Positions 50,770 through 59,797 are shown, numbered from the stretch's first letter. The stretch is DNA of 64,000 nucleotides from Enterovibrio calviensis DSM 14347 (GCF_000621165.1 NZ_JHZA01000008.1:248001-312000), one strand, 5' to 3'. Notes: generated by a model from the sequence alone, not told the origin. Numbers and translations: made by a program.

Positions 50770-51645
50770 ATGACCATTTTCAAGATCAACACTCAAGGAT
50801 ATAAATCAGAAGCACCATTTCAGAGCTTTACGTTTTCTGGCGGTGAAGAACATATTCGCTTAGATCCTATCGACTTATCAGAGGTAGCGATGTTCGAAAT
50901 ACAAGAACGACTCACTGATTCATCTCAGATCATTCGTTTGATGATGATGGTTGATGCCCTCAACCGATTATCAAACAGCAATATTCCCATTGAACTCGTG
51001 ATCCCCTACTTCCCATATGCACGACAAGATCGAGTATGTGTAGAAGGCGAAGCGCTATCAGTATCTGTTATGGCGCGCCTTATCAATAATTTAGGTTTAT
51101 CAAAAGTGACCATTTGGGATGCTCACAGTGATGTGACTCCCGCACTCCTCAACAATGTCGTCAATATCCCCCAGACAGAGCTGATTAAAAGAAGTGAATC
51201 ACTCAGCCTTTCACTTTCCACGGGAGATATCACACTCATTTCTCCAGATGCAGGCGCGAGCAAGAAAACAAGCAACATTGCAGAGGCATTTGGCGGGGAA
51301 ACAAATGTCATTCAGGCCCAAAAAGTTAGAAATTTGAAAACAGGGGAAATCGTTAAAACAGAAGTACTCGGTAATGTCGAAGGTCAGCGTGTGCTGATTG
51401 TTGATGACATTTGCGATGGTGGACGAACGTTTATTGAACTTGCAAAAGTCTTAAAGCAACAAGGCGCAACCGAAGTTTCACTGTTTGTCACACACGGTAT
51501 TTTCTCTCAAGGCCTGGGTGTTTTTGATGGGCTTATCGACACCATATATACGACAGATTCATTTAGAACAGCAGAAGAATACAGAAATATCGGCACGCAG
51601 AATAACGCCGATAACCGTACCCAATTAACCGTCATCGAGATGTAA
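50770..51645 (+). CDS. prs: Ribose-phosphate pyrophosphokinase (NAD-salvage type)
   Basis: A 291-residue enzyme that makes PRPP from ribose 5-phosphate and ATP, here to supply the phosphoribosyltransferase encoded next. The pyrophosphate loop region VIPYFPYARQDR, the DAHSD metal motif and the PRPP loop VLIVDDICDGGRTF are present. It is shorter and more divergent than the housekeeping Prs (315 residues) and probably a dedicated second copy. I start at ATG 50770 (RBS AAGGA seven bases before) rather than the upstream frame through the operator. The nadV gene follows after 10 bases. Confidence 0.92.
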   Translation: MTIFKINTQGYKSEAPFQSFTFSGGEEHIRLDPIDLSEVAMFEIQERLTDSSQIIRLMMMVDALNRLSNSNIPIELVIPYFPYARQDRVCVEGEALSVSVMARLINNLGLSKVTIWDAHSDVTPALLNNVVNIPQTELIKRSESLSLSLSTGDITLISPDAGASKKTSNIAEAFGGETNVIQAQKVRNLKTGEIVKTEVLGNVEGQRVLIVDDICDGGRTFIELAKVLKQQGATEVSLFVTHGIFSQGLGVFDGLIDTIYTTDSFRTAEEYRNIGTQNNADNRTQLTVIEM

Positions 51646-51655
51646 GGAGCGCACC

Positions 51656-53251
51656 ATGACTATTACAGCAGCAAGCATGCAGAAAGACGTTTACAAAGAA
51701 TTTCACAGCCGCGCTTACCACCCTGACGTGACAGAAGTTTATGCAAATTACACCTCTCGAAGTGGAAAGCTCAGTAATGTCGAAAACTGTGACAAAGTGG
51801 CTTTTGTTGGCCTTCAATACTTTATAAAAAGTTACTTAGAAGAAGAATGGAGTGACTTTTTTAATGCCGAAAAAGCAGTTGCCGTCGCCAATCACAAACG
51901 CATTATGAGCGCAATGTTGGGCTATTCCGTTGATGTTAAATATTTGGAAGACTTACATGACTTAGGCTACTTGCCTCTGCGGATCAAAGCGCTGCCTGAA
52001 GGCACCCTTGTCCCCTACTTGGTCCCGCCTATGACAATAGTGAATACAAAAGATGGGTTTCAGTGGCTGACAAACATGATCGAAACGGTGCTAAGTTGTG
52101 AAAACTGGCCAATCCAAACCAGCACCACGACATCGGTGGCCTACTTGAGCGTATTCAAGGAGTTTGCTGAGAAAACAGGGTTACCGATGGACTTCGTTCC
52201 GTTTCAAGGACACGATTTTAGCTTTCGAGGCATGTTTGGGAAGCAAGCAGCTGCGATGAGTGGATTCGGTCACTTGGCCTCTGGCTTAGTGGGAACTGAC
52301 ACTATCCCTGCCGTGTTATTTGCTGAAAAATACTATGGTGCCAACGTCGATCAAGAACTTGTAGGCTGCTCAGTCGATGCCACCGAGCACTCCGTGACCT
52401 GCTCTTGGATCATGGAAGGGGAAATTGAATTTTTCAGATACCTCATGCGTGAACAATCACCTACAGGGATCTTGAGTGTCGTTTCGGATACATGGGATTT
52501 TTGGACACTCGTGACCGACTATCTCCCTCAGTTAAAAACTGAAATATTGCAACGCGACGGCGCGTTGGTTATTCGCCCTGACTCGGGAGACCCTGTAAAG
52601 ATCCTAACGGGCTTTAAGGTTTCTCCCGTTTCTGACTATTCAGAGCTATTTGACAATCAAAACGCTGCTGAACAAGAAGCCATTCGCGAAGGTTTCGAAG
52701 CCTATTGCTGGAACAGTAAGTATTACGGATGTGAAGAGCAAAGCCGTATCGAGCTAGAAGCATGTGAAGTTAAAGGACTAATAGAATGTTTGTGGGATAT
52801 TTTCGGCGGTACTGTCACAGACAAAGGGTTCAAGTTATTGGATGAACATATTGGTGCGATTTATGGTGACGCCATCACTTTGCCTCGCCAACGCCAAATC
52901 CTTCAACGCCTTATGGACAAAGGGTTTGCTTCAAAGGTTGTCTTAGGCATCGGCTCGTACAGCTACCAATATGTGACACGAGATACTCACGGCTCTGCAG
53001 TAAAAGCCACCAGCGTTGTCAAAGACAATGAGCGTTTAGCCATATTCAAAGACCCAAAAACTGATAGTAAGAAAAAGTCAGCAAAAGGACTCTTGAAAGT
53101 TGAACGTTCTAATGGCGAATTGGTACTGATGGATGATGTATCTGAAAGTGAAGAAAAAGAAGGCTTGCTAGAGGTTGTGTTTGAGGACGGCAAACTCATA
53201 AAAGAAACCACTCTGGCGGAAATTCGCGCCACCATTGACCGCCAGATCTAA
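51656..53251 (+). CDS. nadV: Nicotinamide phosphoribosyltransferase
   Basis: A 531-residue enzyme that joins nicotinamide to PRPP to give NMN, the first step of one-enzyme salvage to NAD. It matches NAMPT/NadV: the catalytic His in VDATEHSVTCSW (H247 of human enzyme) and VIRPDSGDP (R311 and D313). It is longer than the ~470-490-residue norm, with a Lys/Glu-rich C-terminal extension (KTDSKKKSAKGLL...SESEEKEGLL). RBS AAGGAG before the ATG. The prs-nadV pair with NrtR forms a compact salvage operon like those also seen on large phages and plasmids. A strong terminator follows. Confidence 0.93.
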   Translation: MTITAASMQKDVYKEFHSRAYHPDVTEVYANYTSRSGKLSNVENCDKVAFVGLQYFIKSYLEEEWSDFFNAEKAVAVANHKRIMSAMLGYSVDVKYLEDLHDLGYLPLRIKALPEGTLVPYLVPPMTIVNTKDGFQWLTNMIETVLSCENWPIQTSTTTSVAYLSVFKEFAEKTGLPMDFVPFQGHDFSFRGMFGKQAAAMSGFGHLASGLVGTDTIPAVLFAEKYYGANVDQELVGCSVDATEHSVTCSWIMEGEIEFFRYLMREQSPTGILSVVSDTWDFWTLVTDYLPQLKTEILQRDGALVIRPDSGDPVKILTGFKVSPVSDYSELFDNQNAAEQEAIREGFEAYCWNSKYYGCEEQSRIELEACEVKGLIECLWDIFGGTVTDKGFKLLDEHIGAIYGDAITLPRQRQILQRLMDKGFASKVVLGIGSYSYQYVTRDTHGSAVKATSVVKDNERLAIFKDPKTDSKKKSAKGLLKVERSNGELVLMDDVSESEEKEGLLEVVFEDGKLIKETTLAEIRATIDRQI

Positions 53252-53267
53252 TCGTCCAAAACACATT

Positions 53268-53303
53268 GAGGCTGCAAATCAGGGCAGCCTCTTTTCTTTT
53301 TTC
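53268..53303 (+). terminator. Terminator of prs-nadV
   Basis: gaggctgc (53268-53275) and gcagcctc (53284-53291) form a perfect eight-base stem with an eight-base loop, followed by ttttcttttttc on the plus strand, 17 bases after the nadV stop. Confidence 0.92.
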
Positions 53304-53421
53304 TCTGGACGCAGACTCTGTTTACACTGCCAGCAGTTATTCGATCCAAGTCTGCATATGATGCTCGCCAACAGTCCAGTACACGTCTTCAACGGTTTTC
53401 AGCTGCTTTCAGTGTCGTAAA

Positions 53422-54315
53422 TTAAACACACAAACTTCCGTCTTTTTCAGCCTGAGTAGGTACACACTGTGACAGACTTTGATGCAACCAATGGCTGAAC
53501 TTCTGCTCTAGGTCATCTTGTGTTTTATTTTGGCTCAATAAGATGTAGTTATGTTTAGACAGAACAAAACCAAACGGCGCGATCAAGTTTCCGCGTTTTA
53601 GATCGTCCACTACGAGCGGGTACGATCCCATTGCTGCGCCTAAACCATCAACAGCCGCTTGAAAGCAAAAATAGAAATGCGCGAATGTCTGGTGTGTATT
53701 GCCCTGTAACGACGCATCACCATAGAGGGATGACCAGCTACCCCAAGCCATTGGCCTTGTTTGGCTGTGAAGTAGTTTTATTTTACTGACATCGTTTTGA
53801 ACCTGATGCCAATATGCCGGTGAGCACACTGGCCCCACCCACTCTTCTACTAACATTGTTTTGTGGTAATCATGAACCAACTCGAAATCATCGCGGCGAA
53901 TAGCGAGTGATAATCCTGATGTGCCAAGGGTGACAGGCCCACCCGCCGTAGATAACCTGACATCGGCACCCGAAAGTTGGTGAAAATCTGAGAGTCGTGG
54001 CATCAACCAGCGCATGGTCAAGGTCGGCTCGCAAGACACGTCTAGATGTTGGCTTTTCAACTGCGCGAGCTTGTTAACACCCGTATCCAATGCCATGAAT
54101 GCCTGCTCGGTATAACCCTTCAGCAATTCCCCTTCTTTGGTCAAATACACGTTTCGTCCTTGTCGGTAAAACAATGCTTGAGAAAGGTGGTCTTCGAGCA
54201 CTTTGATCTGCTTACTCACCGCGCCATGAGTAATGTTGAGCTTGCTTGCCGCTTCGCTATAGCTTGATGACGACGCTGCCACATGAAAAATGTGGAATGC
54301 TTTTAAATGCCTCAT
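53422..54315 (-). CDS. LysR-family regulator (GcvA-like)
   Basis: A 297-residue LysR-type regulator with an N-terminal winged helix-turn-helix (FHVAASSSSYSEAASKLNITHGAVSKQIKVLE) and a GcvA-type effector domain (MRWLMPRLSDFH, LAIRRDDFE). It is divergent from a LysE-type exporter across 98 bases, the usual arrangement for a regulator that induces export of an amino acid. The effector is not identifiable. Confidence 0.88.
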   Translation of the reverse strand: MRHLKAFHIFHVAASSSSYSEAASKLNITHGAVSKQIKVLEDHLSQALFYRQGRNVYLTKEGELLKGYTEQAFMALDTGVNKLAQLKSQHLDVSCEPTLTMRWLMPRLSDFHQLSGADVRLSTAGGPVTLGTSGLSLAIRRDDFELVHDYHKTMLVEEWVGPVCSPAYWHQVQNDVSKIKLLHSQTRPMAWGSWSSLYGDASLQGNTHQTFAHFYFCFQAAVDGLGAAMGSYPLVVDDLKRGNLIAPFGFVLSKHNYILLSQNKTQDDLEQKFSHWLHQSLSQCVPTQAEKDGSLCV

Positions 54316-54413
54316 CTGTGACTTTTTCTCACATTATGGTTGAGATTGTTTCGATTATAGTCACAGGGAAAAGTACATACAATGGCGACTCTTTAATCGA
54401 CATTGGAGCAAGC

Positions 54414-55025
54414 ATGGAAGCGTTAAGCCTCGCTATTTTGGGTATTCTCATTGTCGTCAGCCCAGGTGCTGACTTCGTTCTTGTACTAAAAAACAGCATT
54501 AACAAAGGAAGAATGGCGGGAATTTGGACGGCGATTGGTGTCAGTCTCGCTATCTGTTTTCATATTGGCTATTCAATGCTTGGGATAAGCTACCTAATCT
54601 CACAGAATCAATGGCTATTTAACGTGGTACGTTATGCGGGATCTGCCTATTTGATCTATTTAGGATTGAAGGGGATTTTCACGGCGAACGCGAGCCTTGA
54701 GACAATCGAAACCAGCAAAGCAGACATTAACGCGATGCAGTTTCTGGCTCAGGGTTTTCTATGCAATGCACTAAACCCAAAGACAATGCTTTTCTTCCTC
54801 AGTATCTTTAGTCAAGTGATGACCCCAGATGCCAATGAAAACCATATGGCATTCCTGTATGGCCTGTATATGATTGCGCTGCACGGATTATGGTTTTGTG
54901 CAGTAGCGATATTCTTGACGTCGAATTCGTTACAAAAACACGTGTTGAGAATGAAGAAACGGTTGAATCAAGCATGCGGTGTTGGCTTGGTGGCTTTTGG
55001 CGCACTGCTTGCTATAAAGTCGTAG
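54414..55025 (+). CDS. LysE/RhtB-family amino acid exporter
   Basis: A 203-residue inner-membrane exporter with six TM helices. Family marks are the N-terminal ALSLAILGILIVVSPGADFVLVLKNS and NPKTMLFFLSIFSQ. Probable cargo is a neutral or basic amino acid (RhtB-type). Start is ATG 54414 with GGAG six bases upstream; the longer frame from 54246 overlaps the LysR gene. Convergent with the 35-residue gene downstream. Confidence 0.9.
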   Translation: MEALSLAILGILIVVSPGADFVLVLKNSINKGRMAGIWTAIGVSLAICFHIGYSMLGISYLISQNQWLFNVVRYAGSAYLIYLGLKGIFTANASLETIETSKADINAMQFLAQGFLCNALNPKTMLFFLSIFSQVMTPDANENHMAFLYGLYMIALHGLWFCAVAIFLTSNSLQKHVLRMKKRLNQACGVGLVAFGALLAIKS

Positions 55026-55088
55026 ATTCTTGGACTTGTTTCATTTCCACAAACACAGCTTCAGGCAAGTTCGACGATTCAAAGTCCA

Positions 55089-55196
55089 TCACTGATCTCT
55101 GGAACCCATTTGCTTCGTCGAACGCACTAGCACAATGACTGCAACTGCTATCAATACAAGCCCAAACCCTATAAATACCCATTGTCCGTCGCTCAT
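55089..55196 (-). CDS. Tiny single-span membrane protein, 35 residues
   Basis: A short gene with an excellent ribosome site (AAAGGAGAT, six bases before the ATG at 55196) and the stop TGA at 55089. The product has a short polar start (MSDGQW), one hydrophobic helix (VFIGFGLVLIAVAVIVLV) and a basic polar tail (RSTKQMGSRDQ), so it should sit N-out or N-in in the inner membrane as a small bitopic protein. No family recognised. It is too short for usual gene callers but has all signals of a real gene. The 230 bases upstream probably hold its promoter. Confidence 0.72.
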   Translation of the reverse strand: MSDGQWVFIGFGLVLIAVAVIVLVRSTKQMGSRDQ

Positions 55197-55423
55197 CGCT
55201 ATCTCCTTTATCACCTTATTCAATACGCTTCACTTTCTATCTTGCATGTTCTAAAAGGCGTATGTTCTTGAGATAAATTATAGGTAGATTTCGATGAGGT
55301 ATAACGACGAAAATTAGCAACTCAGAGAAAGAGACAAAAAAGGAAGTGAAGAATGAAAGGGAGTAAATGTTCAGCATACTGGTGCAAAGTTGATCATGGC
55401 GAATGGCGAGAAAAACCCAACGG

Positions 55424-55798
55424 TTAGGACTTCATGCCAACAAAGACCAACACGCTCACTGCGCCAAACAAAATCCAAGATAAGTGCTTCCCCTTCGACC
55501 CCAAATAAGCCACTACACAATGAATCGCAAAGGTCATTGAAATGACGCTGGTGATGAATGTCTTATCAAGCTGAGGCTGCGCGAGCGCAACAATGATTCC
55601 AGCAAACCCTAGCCAGGTAACTGAGGTCAAATGCCAGGCAAAACGTAAGGTTCGTTTGGTAAAGTCATCGCTTCCAAATAGCTTGGGTAGATTGTCACGT
55701 TTGAATAGCCGAGAGAGAATAAAGCGCTCCCCGAGATAAGAGTGAGCAAAAGCGACAACAACCAACAAAAACGCCGCCAGACACAAGATAAATTCCAT
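55424..55798 (-). CDS. Four-TM membrane protein, unknown
   Basis: A 124-residue inner-membrane protein with four hydrophobic helices (FILCLAAFLLVVVAFAHSYLG; LTSVTWLGFAGIIVALAQ; FITSVISMTFAIHCVVAYLG; SWILFGAVSVLVFVGM) and the segment HSYLGERFILSRLF typical of a small conserved family in Vibrionaceae. I start at ATG 55798, with GAGGGAG five bases upstream. The function is unknown. Confidence 0.72.
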   Translation of the reverse strand: MEFILCLAAFLLVVVAFAHSYLGERFILSRLFKRDNLPKLFGSDDFTKRTLRFAWHLTSVTWLGFAGIIVALAQPQLDKTFITSVISMTFAIHCVVAYLGSKGKHLSWILFGAVSVLVFVGMKS

Positions 55799-56123
55799 GT
55801 TTACTCCCTCTTTAATCATACCAAGCCACCCATCACCTGCGGGTCGAGAAGCTTTCAAAATCATCACCTAGAATGAAAACTGAATCCCGCTTGTCATACC
55901 CAATGGCAGTACTTATTGCAGTATAACTCTTTGTCACATCATTGAATTTCTTAATTTCAAGGTCAACGTAGACGCGGCACTGACTGAAGATAATGGTTTT
56001 TGAACGAGAGAAATGTATAACGAGAAACGCAGTATAATTAGGATTTTATTGGGATCTTGATGAACGGATATTGTGGTTTGCGTGAGCGAGGGGAAACGAA
56101 AAGAAGATTTTGAAACGCTAGAT
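55799..56123. other. Intergenic region between ffs and the four-TM gene
   Basis: About 325 bases with no supportable gene. The left part should hold the promoter of the four-TM membrane-protein gene; the right part is downstream of 4.5S RNA. No clear T-run terminator for ffs is visible; the mature 3' end probably arises by processing. Confidence 0.5.
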
Positions 56124-56237
56124 GGGTGGAAGCCCTACCAGCTACATCCCGGCACACACGTCCCAAGCGGGGGCTGCTTCCTTCCGGACCTGACCCATTA
56201 CACAAGATAGCGTTGCGGGAGAACCAATAGGGCCTCC
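56124..56237 (-). ncRNA. ffs: 4.5S RNA of the signal recognition particle
   Basis: Read on the minus strand, 114 bases run from GGAGGCCC to CCACCC, the length of E. coli 4.5S RNA. The universally conserved SRP domain IV is intact (ggtcaggtccggaaggaagcagc), giving the Ffh-binding internal loop and GGAA tetraloop, and the 5' ggaggccct pairs with the 3' agggcttcc. It binds Ffh and directs membrane proteins to FtsY. It sits near atl, ybaY and tesB as in enterobacteria. Confidence 0.97.
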
Positions 56238-56364
56238 ATAGATTTTTTACCGAACAATTCCTTTAGAAAGAAACCGTTGGTTCGAGCGCATTATGTGTGA
56301 AGCCTCAGCCCATTGCAAGGGCTTATCGGGCACTCAGTGTTTGAATGGTGACTTTTTACCCTGC

Positions 56365-57099
56365 TTACTCTTCTTCATTCTCTGCATTGAGCAAGTAATC
56401 ACCGAGCCATGCAATGGTTAACGATAACAGCCACGCCACAAACACGGGGTTAGGTACACTAAATTGCGGGAATACCACGATGGTTGCGAAGGCAATGGCA
56501 GGCAAGATAACACTAAGCTTATCCCCTTTTTCCTCCCCACCAACGCGTTGTAATTCCTGCAATGTTATCGCTAACACACTGCCACAGAAAGCAAGCAGCG
56601 CACCTTGCGTCCAACCGCCAGCCAACAGAGCAAAAATTAACAGTACTGGCCACCAGCTAAGGGTCTTGATGGGTTTCCAGAAGTACGTCGATACCCAAAC
56701 AGCGATAACGCAGAGAATTTGCAACAAGGTATAGCTCATCTCACCGCCGAGCTTTTCATCGCCTTGTAGCGCTAATACACCGCACTCCATGGCGATAACG
56801 ACAGAAACGACCAAGAGAGAGACTTGCCAATTACGGCGAGCCCCAGTGATTAACACTAATGCAGGGAGAATCATCCAAAGGCTCAGTGAAATGGCGATGG
56901 GTTGATAAGGCATAAGCGCGCCAAAGCCAACCAGACCAATAGCGAGCAGCCAAACTGCGATGCCTCCCGACCCCAAAAAGAATAACGCAGGGATCACGAA
57001 AGCCAGCAGTGGAATATTGCCATCGGCGATAGCCGCGGACAGCGCTGCCCCGATAACCATGACCGAGGCGGTAACCATTAACATCGTCGCATACCACAT
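56365..57099 (-). CDS. Multi-span membrane protein, unknown
   Basis: A 244-residue inner-membrane protein with about eight hydrophobic helices and few charged residues until the acidic C-terminus (LLNAENEEE). RBS GGAGG seven bases before the ATG. The same gene position next to ffs and atl seems kept in vibrios, but I do not recognise a functional family. It ends 127 bases before ffs in the same direction, so it could be cotranscribed as a leader to ffs, though ffs normally has its own promoter. Confidence 0.65.
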   Translation of the reverse strand: MWYATMLMVTASVMVIGAALSAAIADGNIPLLAFVIPALFFLGSGGIAVWLLAIGLVGFGALMPYQPIAISLSLWMILPALVLITGARRNWQVSLLVVSVVIAMECGVLALQGDEKLGGEMSYTLLQILCVIAVWVSTYFWKPIKTLSWWPVLLIFALLAGGWTQGALLAFCGSVLAITLQELQRVGGEEKGDKLSVILPAIAFATIVVFPQFSVPNPVFVAWLLSLTIAWLGDYLLNAENEEE

Positions 57100-57273
57100 A
57101 GCCGCACCTCCTTGCGCTTACTGCCTACACTGACTCAATATCTGGTGTGTTATTTTTCTTCTTACCCTGTAACAGCTGATATTAGGAAGTCACTCTCCTG
57201 CTGCTTTTCCATCCACAATGGGTATGATACTGGGTAATGTCTTTTGTTTTTTATCATTGCGTTTGATATCAAT

Positions 57274-57585
57274 ATGCCTAATTTTGACGAGCAGATCTAC
57301 GCGGTCTTAGTACAGATACCCCAAGGAAAAGTAACAACTTACGGTGATGTCGCAAAAATGGCGGGCTTCCCTCGTCATGCTCGCCATGTTGGTAAGTTAT
57401 TGGGCGCATTACCCAAAGATAGTCGCTTACCTTGGTTTCGCGTCGTGAATGCCAAAGGCATGATTTCTTTGGTGGGTGAATCATTCACTCGCCAACGCGA
57501 GAAGCTGTTGGATGATGGTGTGGAAGTGAAAGAGAATGGTGTTATTTCGCTGCGACGCTTTCAATGGGATGGACACCCTATTTGA
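57274..57585 (+). CDS. atl: Alkyltransferase-like protein (Atl/YbaZ)
   Basis: A 103-residue DNA-binding protein like O6-alkylguanine-DNA alkyltransferase but with the active-site Cys replaced: the usual PCHRV reads PWFRV here. Such Atl proteins flag alkylated guanines for nucleotide-excision repair. The helix-turn-helix segment (VTTYGDVAKMAGFPRHARHVGKLLG) and arginine finger are present. ATG 57274 is chosen to match family length; no ribosome site is visible at either that or the TTG at 57244. Order atl, ffs, ybaY, tesB is similar to E. coli. Confidence 0.9.
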   Translation: MPNFDEQIYAVLVQIPQGKVTTYGDVAKMAGFPRHARHVGKLLGALPKDSRLPWFRVVNAKGMISLVGESFTRQREKLLDDGVEVKENGVISLRRFQWDGHPI

Positions 57586-57605
57586 TACCCAAGTAATCTG
57601 ACATC
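57584..57605. repeat. Palindromic repeat, half copy F
   Basis: gatacccaagtaatctgacatc is one arm of the intergenic palindrome family; the second arm is missing. It overlaps the last base of the atl stop codon. A remnant or a degraded copy. Confidence 0.5.
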
Positions 57606-57861
57606 GCTCGATGCTCCTAAACACGCAAACAATCCCACCAATATACGTATTTATGCATATATAGCGTTTCGCGTTTTGCATGCTAATGGAAACCCTCGCA
57701 TATGTATGACTGACTTCATGCCCAATATGTGTCCATTTATTAAATTAGATACATTTCTGCTGTGACCTTTTCTGTAGATTTCCCAACTCCAGATTAATGA
57801 TAACGACCACTCATACGCAGAGTGGCTTTCAACGTGTTTTGGTTACGGATAAAGGATTACG

Positions 57862-58389
57862 ATGAAACCAGCTTATATTTTACTTGGCGCTATGATGGCG
57901 TCAGGTTCTACCTATGCTTATGAACAAGATTTATATATTGCAGGAAGCTTATCAAGCCATGAGCTTGGTAATGAATCTGGCGAGAAATATGCTTTCCATG
58001 TGGGTGCGAAGAACATATATAGCGGTGACTATTATGTTGGTGGTGAATTGGAGTTTGCACTTTTAGAAAATAGCGACTTCGAAGAATATTATCGCGTTAA
58101 GGAAGACTATTCTTATTCATTAAGCGTACCGTTTGGTAAGCGCTTCACGGTAGACCAAAATACCAGCTTCGATGCTTATGGTCTGGTGGGCTACACAGCG
58201 TTAAGAATTTATAACGACACGCATGATGCGACATATGATGGTTTTCGCTGGGGAGCAGGTATTGACGGCAACCTTTCCAACGTTATCGTCGGACTACGCT
58301 TTACACAAGCCAAACTTACAGGAGACAGCACTTGGTCTAGTACTGAGAAAAATCTCGGCTTGATGTTAGGTTATAGGTTCCAGCTTTAA
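57862..58389 (+). CDS. Small outer-membrane beta-barrel protein
   Basis: A 175-residue outer-membrane protein: signal peptide (MKPAYILLGAMMASGSTYA), then eight alternating strands (for example YYVGGELEFALLENSDF, YDGFRWGAGIDGNL) and a C-terminal aromatic strand NLGLMLGYRFQL ending in leucine after F, acceptable for BAM. It resembles OmpA/OmpW-size eight-stranded barrels, without the periplasmic domain. RBS AAGGA five bases upstream. Single-gene unit. Function unknown; similar small porin-like barrels are surface antigens in vibrios. Confidence 0.75.
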   Translation: MKPAYILLGAMMASGSTYAYEQDLYIAGSLSSHELGNESGEKYAFHVGAKNIYSGDYYVGGELEFALLENSDFEEYYRVKEDYSYSLSVPFGKRFTVDQNTSFDAYGLVGYTALRIYNDTHDATYDGFRWGAGIDGNLSNVIVGLRFTQAKLTGDSTWSSTEKNLGLMLGYRFQL

Positions 58390-58557
58390 GGCGACTCGCG
58401 ATGCAGTCATGCGGCGCGGTTACACCCAGTAAATGGCTGCTTGCACTGCGCTGTAAGTGGCCATTTTTGCTTTAATCCTCCGGTAACGCGTATCTTTTGA
58501 AATCGAACACGTAAACAGCAGGTCTTTGTTGATACCACTCCCAGCAAGGAATGCGCT

Positions 58558-59268
58558 ATGCGACCAGCCCTCGCTTTATTGTTATCGGTAGCCACCACAG
58601 TATCTTTGCCCGCGTTATCCCAAACGTGGCAGAGTAATGACGCGCCAGCCACTATCGTTGAGCTTTTCACCTCTGAAGGGTGCAGCAGTTGCCCAGCCGC
58701 TGAAGCCGCACTCAATGATCTAAAGGACAGTGATGGGCTATGGACGCGAGTTATTCCGCTGGCCTTTCATGTTGATTACTGGAACTACATCGGTTGGGCA
58801 GATCGGTTTGCGAAACCAGATTTTAGCCAACGACAGCGTCAAAAAGTGTCCCAAAGTGATGCTAGCGGTGTTTATACACCCGGTTGGTTTATTAACGATC
58901 AAGAATGGCGAGGCTTTTTCTCAAGGCAGCCAGTCCCTTATGGCAACGGCCCCAAAGCCGCCCAATTAATCGCCTCTATCAATGGCAACACCTTGCGCGT
59001 GGAATACGAAGGTAATGAGCGACTCAATGCCAACTTCGCTCTGATAGCAATGGATTTAACCACCAAAGTGAAGCGTGGAGAGAACCGAGGTAGAACGCTA
59101 GAACACGACTTCGTGGTCGTCGATTTTGCGGCGAAATATGGCCAGCGTCATTGGCAATTTACCCTTGATGATGAAACGGCAGCTAAACCATCGGCCATTG
59201 CGGTGTGGTTAACACCTCAAGGCGGTGGTGACCCGGTTCAGACCCTTGCTGGCTGGCTGACACCGTAG
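58558..59268 (+). CDS. DUF1223 thioredoxin-like exported protein
   Basis: A 236-residue protein with a cleavable signal peptide (MRPALALLLSVATTVSLPALS) and a thioredoxin-like fold: VELFTSEGCSSCPAAEA holds a C-x-x-C, with the cis-Pro region GVYTPGWF and a C-terminal Ig-like part. The DUF1223 family is found widely in Proteobacteria; its enzymatic role is not established but a disulphide-handling or thiol oxidoreductase function in the envelope is likely. RBS AAGGA seven bases before the ATG; terminator follows. Confidence 0.88.
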   Translation: MRPALALLLSVATTVSLPALSQTWQSNDAPATIVELFTSEGCSSCPAAEAALNDLKDSDGLWTRVIPLAFHVDYWNYIGWADRFAKPDFSQRQRQKVSQSDASGVYTPGWFINDQEWRGFFSRQPVPYGNGPKAAQLIASINGNTLRVEYEGNERLNANFALIAMDLTTKVKRGENRGRTLEHDFVVVDFAAKYGQRHWQFTLDDETAAKPSAIAVWLTPQGGGDPVQTLAGWLTP

Positions 59269-59299
59269 AGAGATATTCATCCAAAAAACGTAGATAAAC

Positions 59300-59328
59300 A
59301 AAAAGGGAGCATTGCTCCCTTTTTGTTA
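59300..59328. terminator. Bidirectional terminator
   Basis: aaaaagggagc (59300-59310) and gctcccttttt (59314-59324) with a three-base loop, forming a perfect 11-base stem with A and T runs on either side. It serves the DUF1223 gene and the convergent ybaY gene. Confidence 0.92.
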
Positions 59329-59377
59329 TTGAACATTATTTTTGTCATTTAACACGATATTGGTGTGTTCTCACCCA

Positions 59378-59797
59378 TTAACGCGCCGCACTCACCACTT
59401 GAATGCTGATGTTTTGCGTATTGGCAGGGTCGTTGATCACGGGGTTGGACGTATCGCTGATGAAAATCAATTCCCCATCCACTTCAATGCGTGCGCTAAC
59501 CGTATAAGTGTGGCCTTGTTGAATTTCAGATGGTGAGTAGCTCAGGCTAAATGGCAAAGGAACTTGTTGGCCTTCAGTCATATATGATTGGGAGCTAATC
59601 ACTTCCATTGGCGCATCAGCCAATGAAACATCTGCCAACGTGACCGTCAATTTCGCATTGCTAGGTAGTGCAATACGCTGCAAATAATATACATCACCGT
59701 TGACTGTCGCCATGTCTTGCTCTTTCATGATGTCGCTGCACGCAGTAAAGGCGACAGCGATAAGCGCCAAAAAGAAACCATAAAACGCTTTTTTCAT
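59378..59797 (-). CDS. ybaY: YbaY-family lipoprotein
   Basis: A 139-residue lipoprotein: signal sequence with lipobox FTAC (Cys20), then a beta-sandwich domain. The segment ALPSNAKLTVTLADVSLADAP and the later DTSNPVINDP match E. coli YbaY closely. The position between ffs/atl and tesB is also that of E. coli. Role unknown, probably in the envelope; the domain (type III secretion-like YscW fold) is seen in pilotins. Start at ATG 59797, with GGAG nine bases upstream. Confidence 0.9.
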   Translation of the reverse strand: MKKAFYGFFLALIAVAFTACSDIMKEQDMATVNGDVYYLQRIALPSNAKLTVTLADVSLADAPMEVISSQSYMTEGQQVPLPFSLSYSPSEIQQGHTYTVSARIEVDGELIFISDTSNPVINDPANTQNISIQVVSAAR

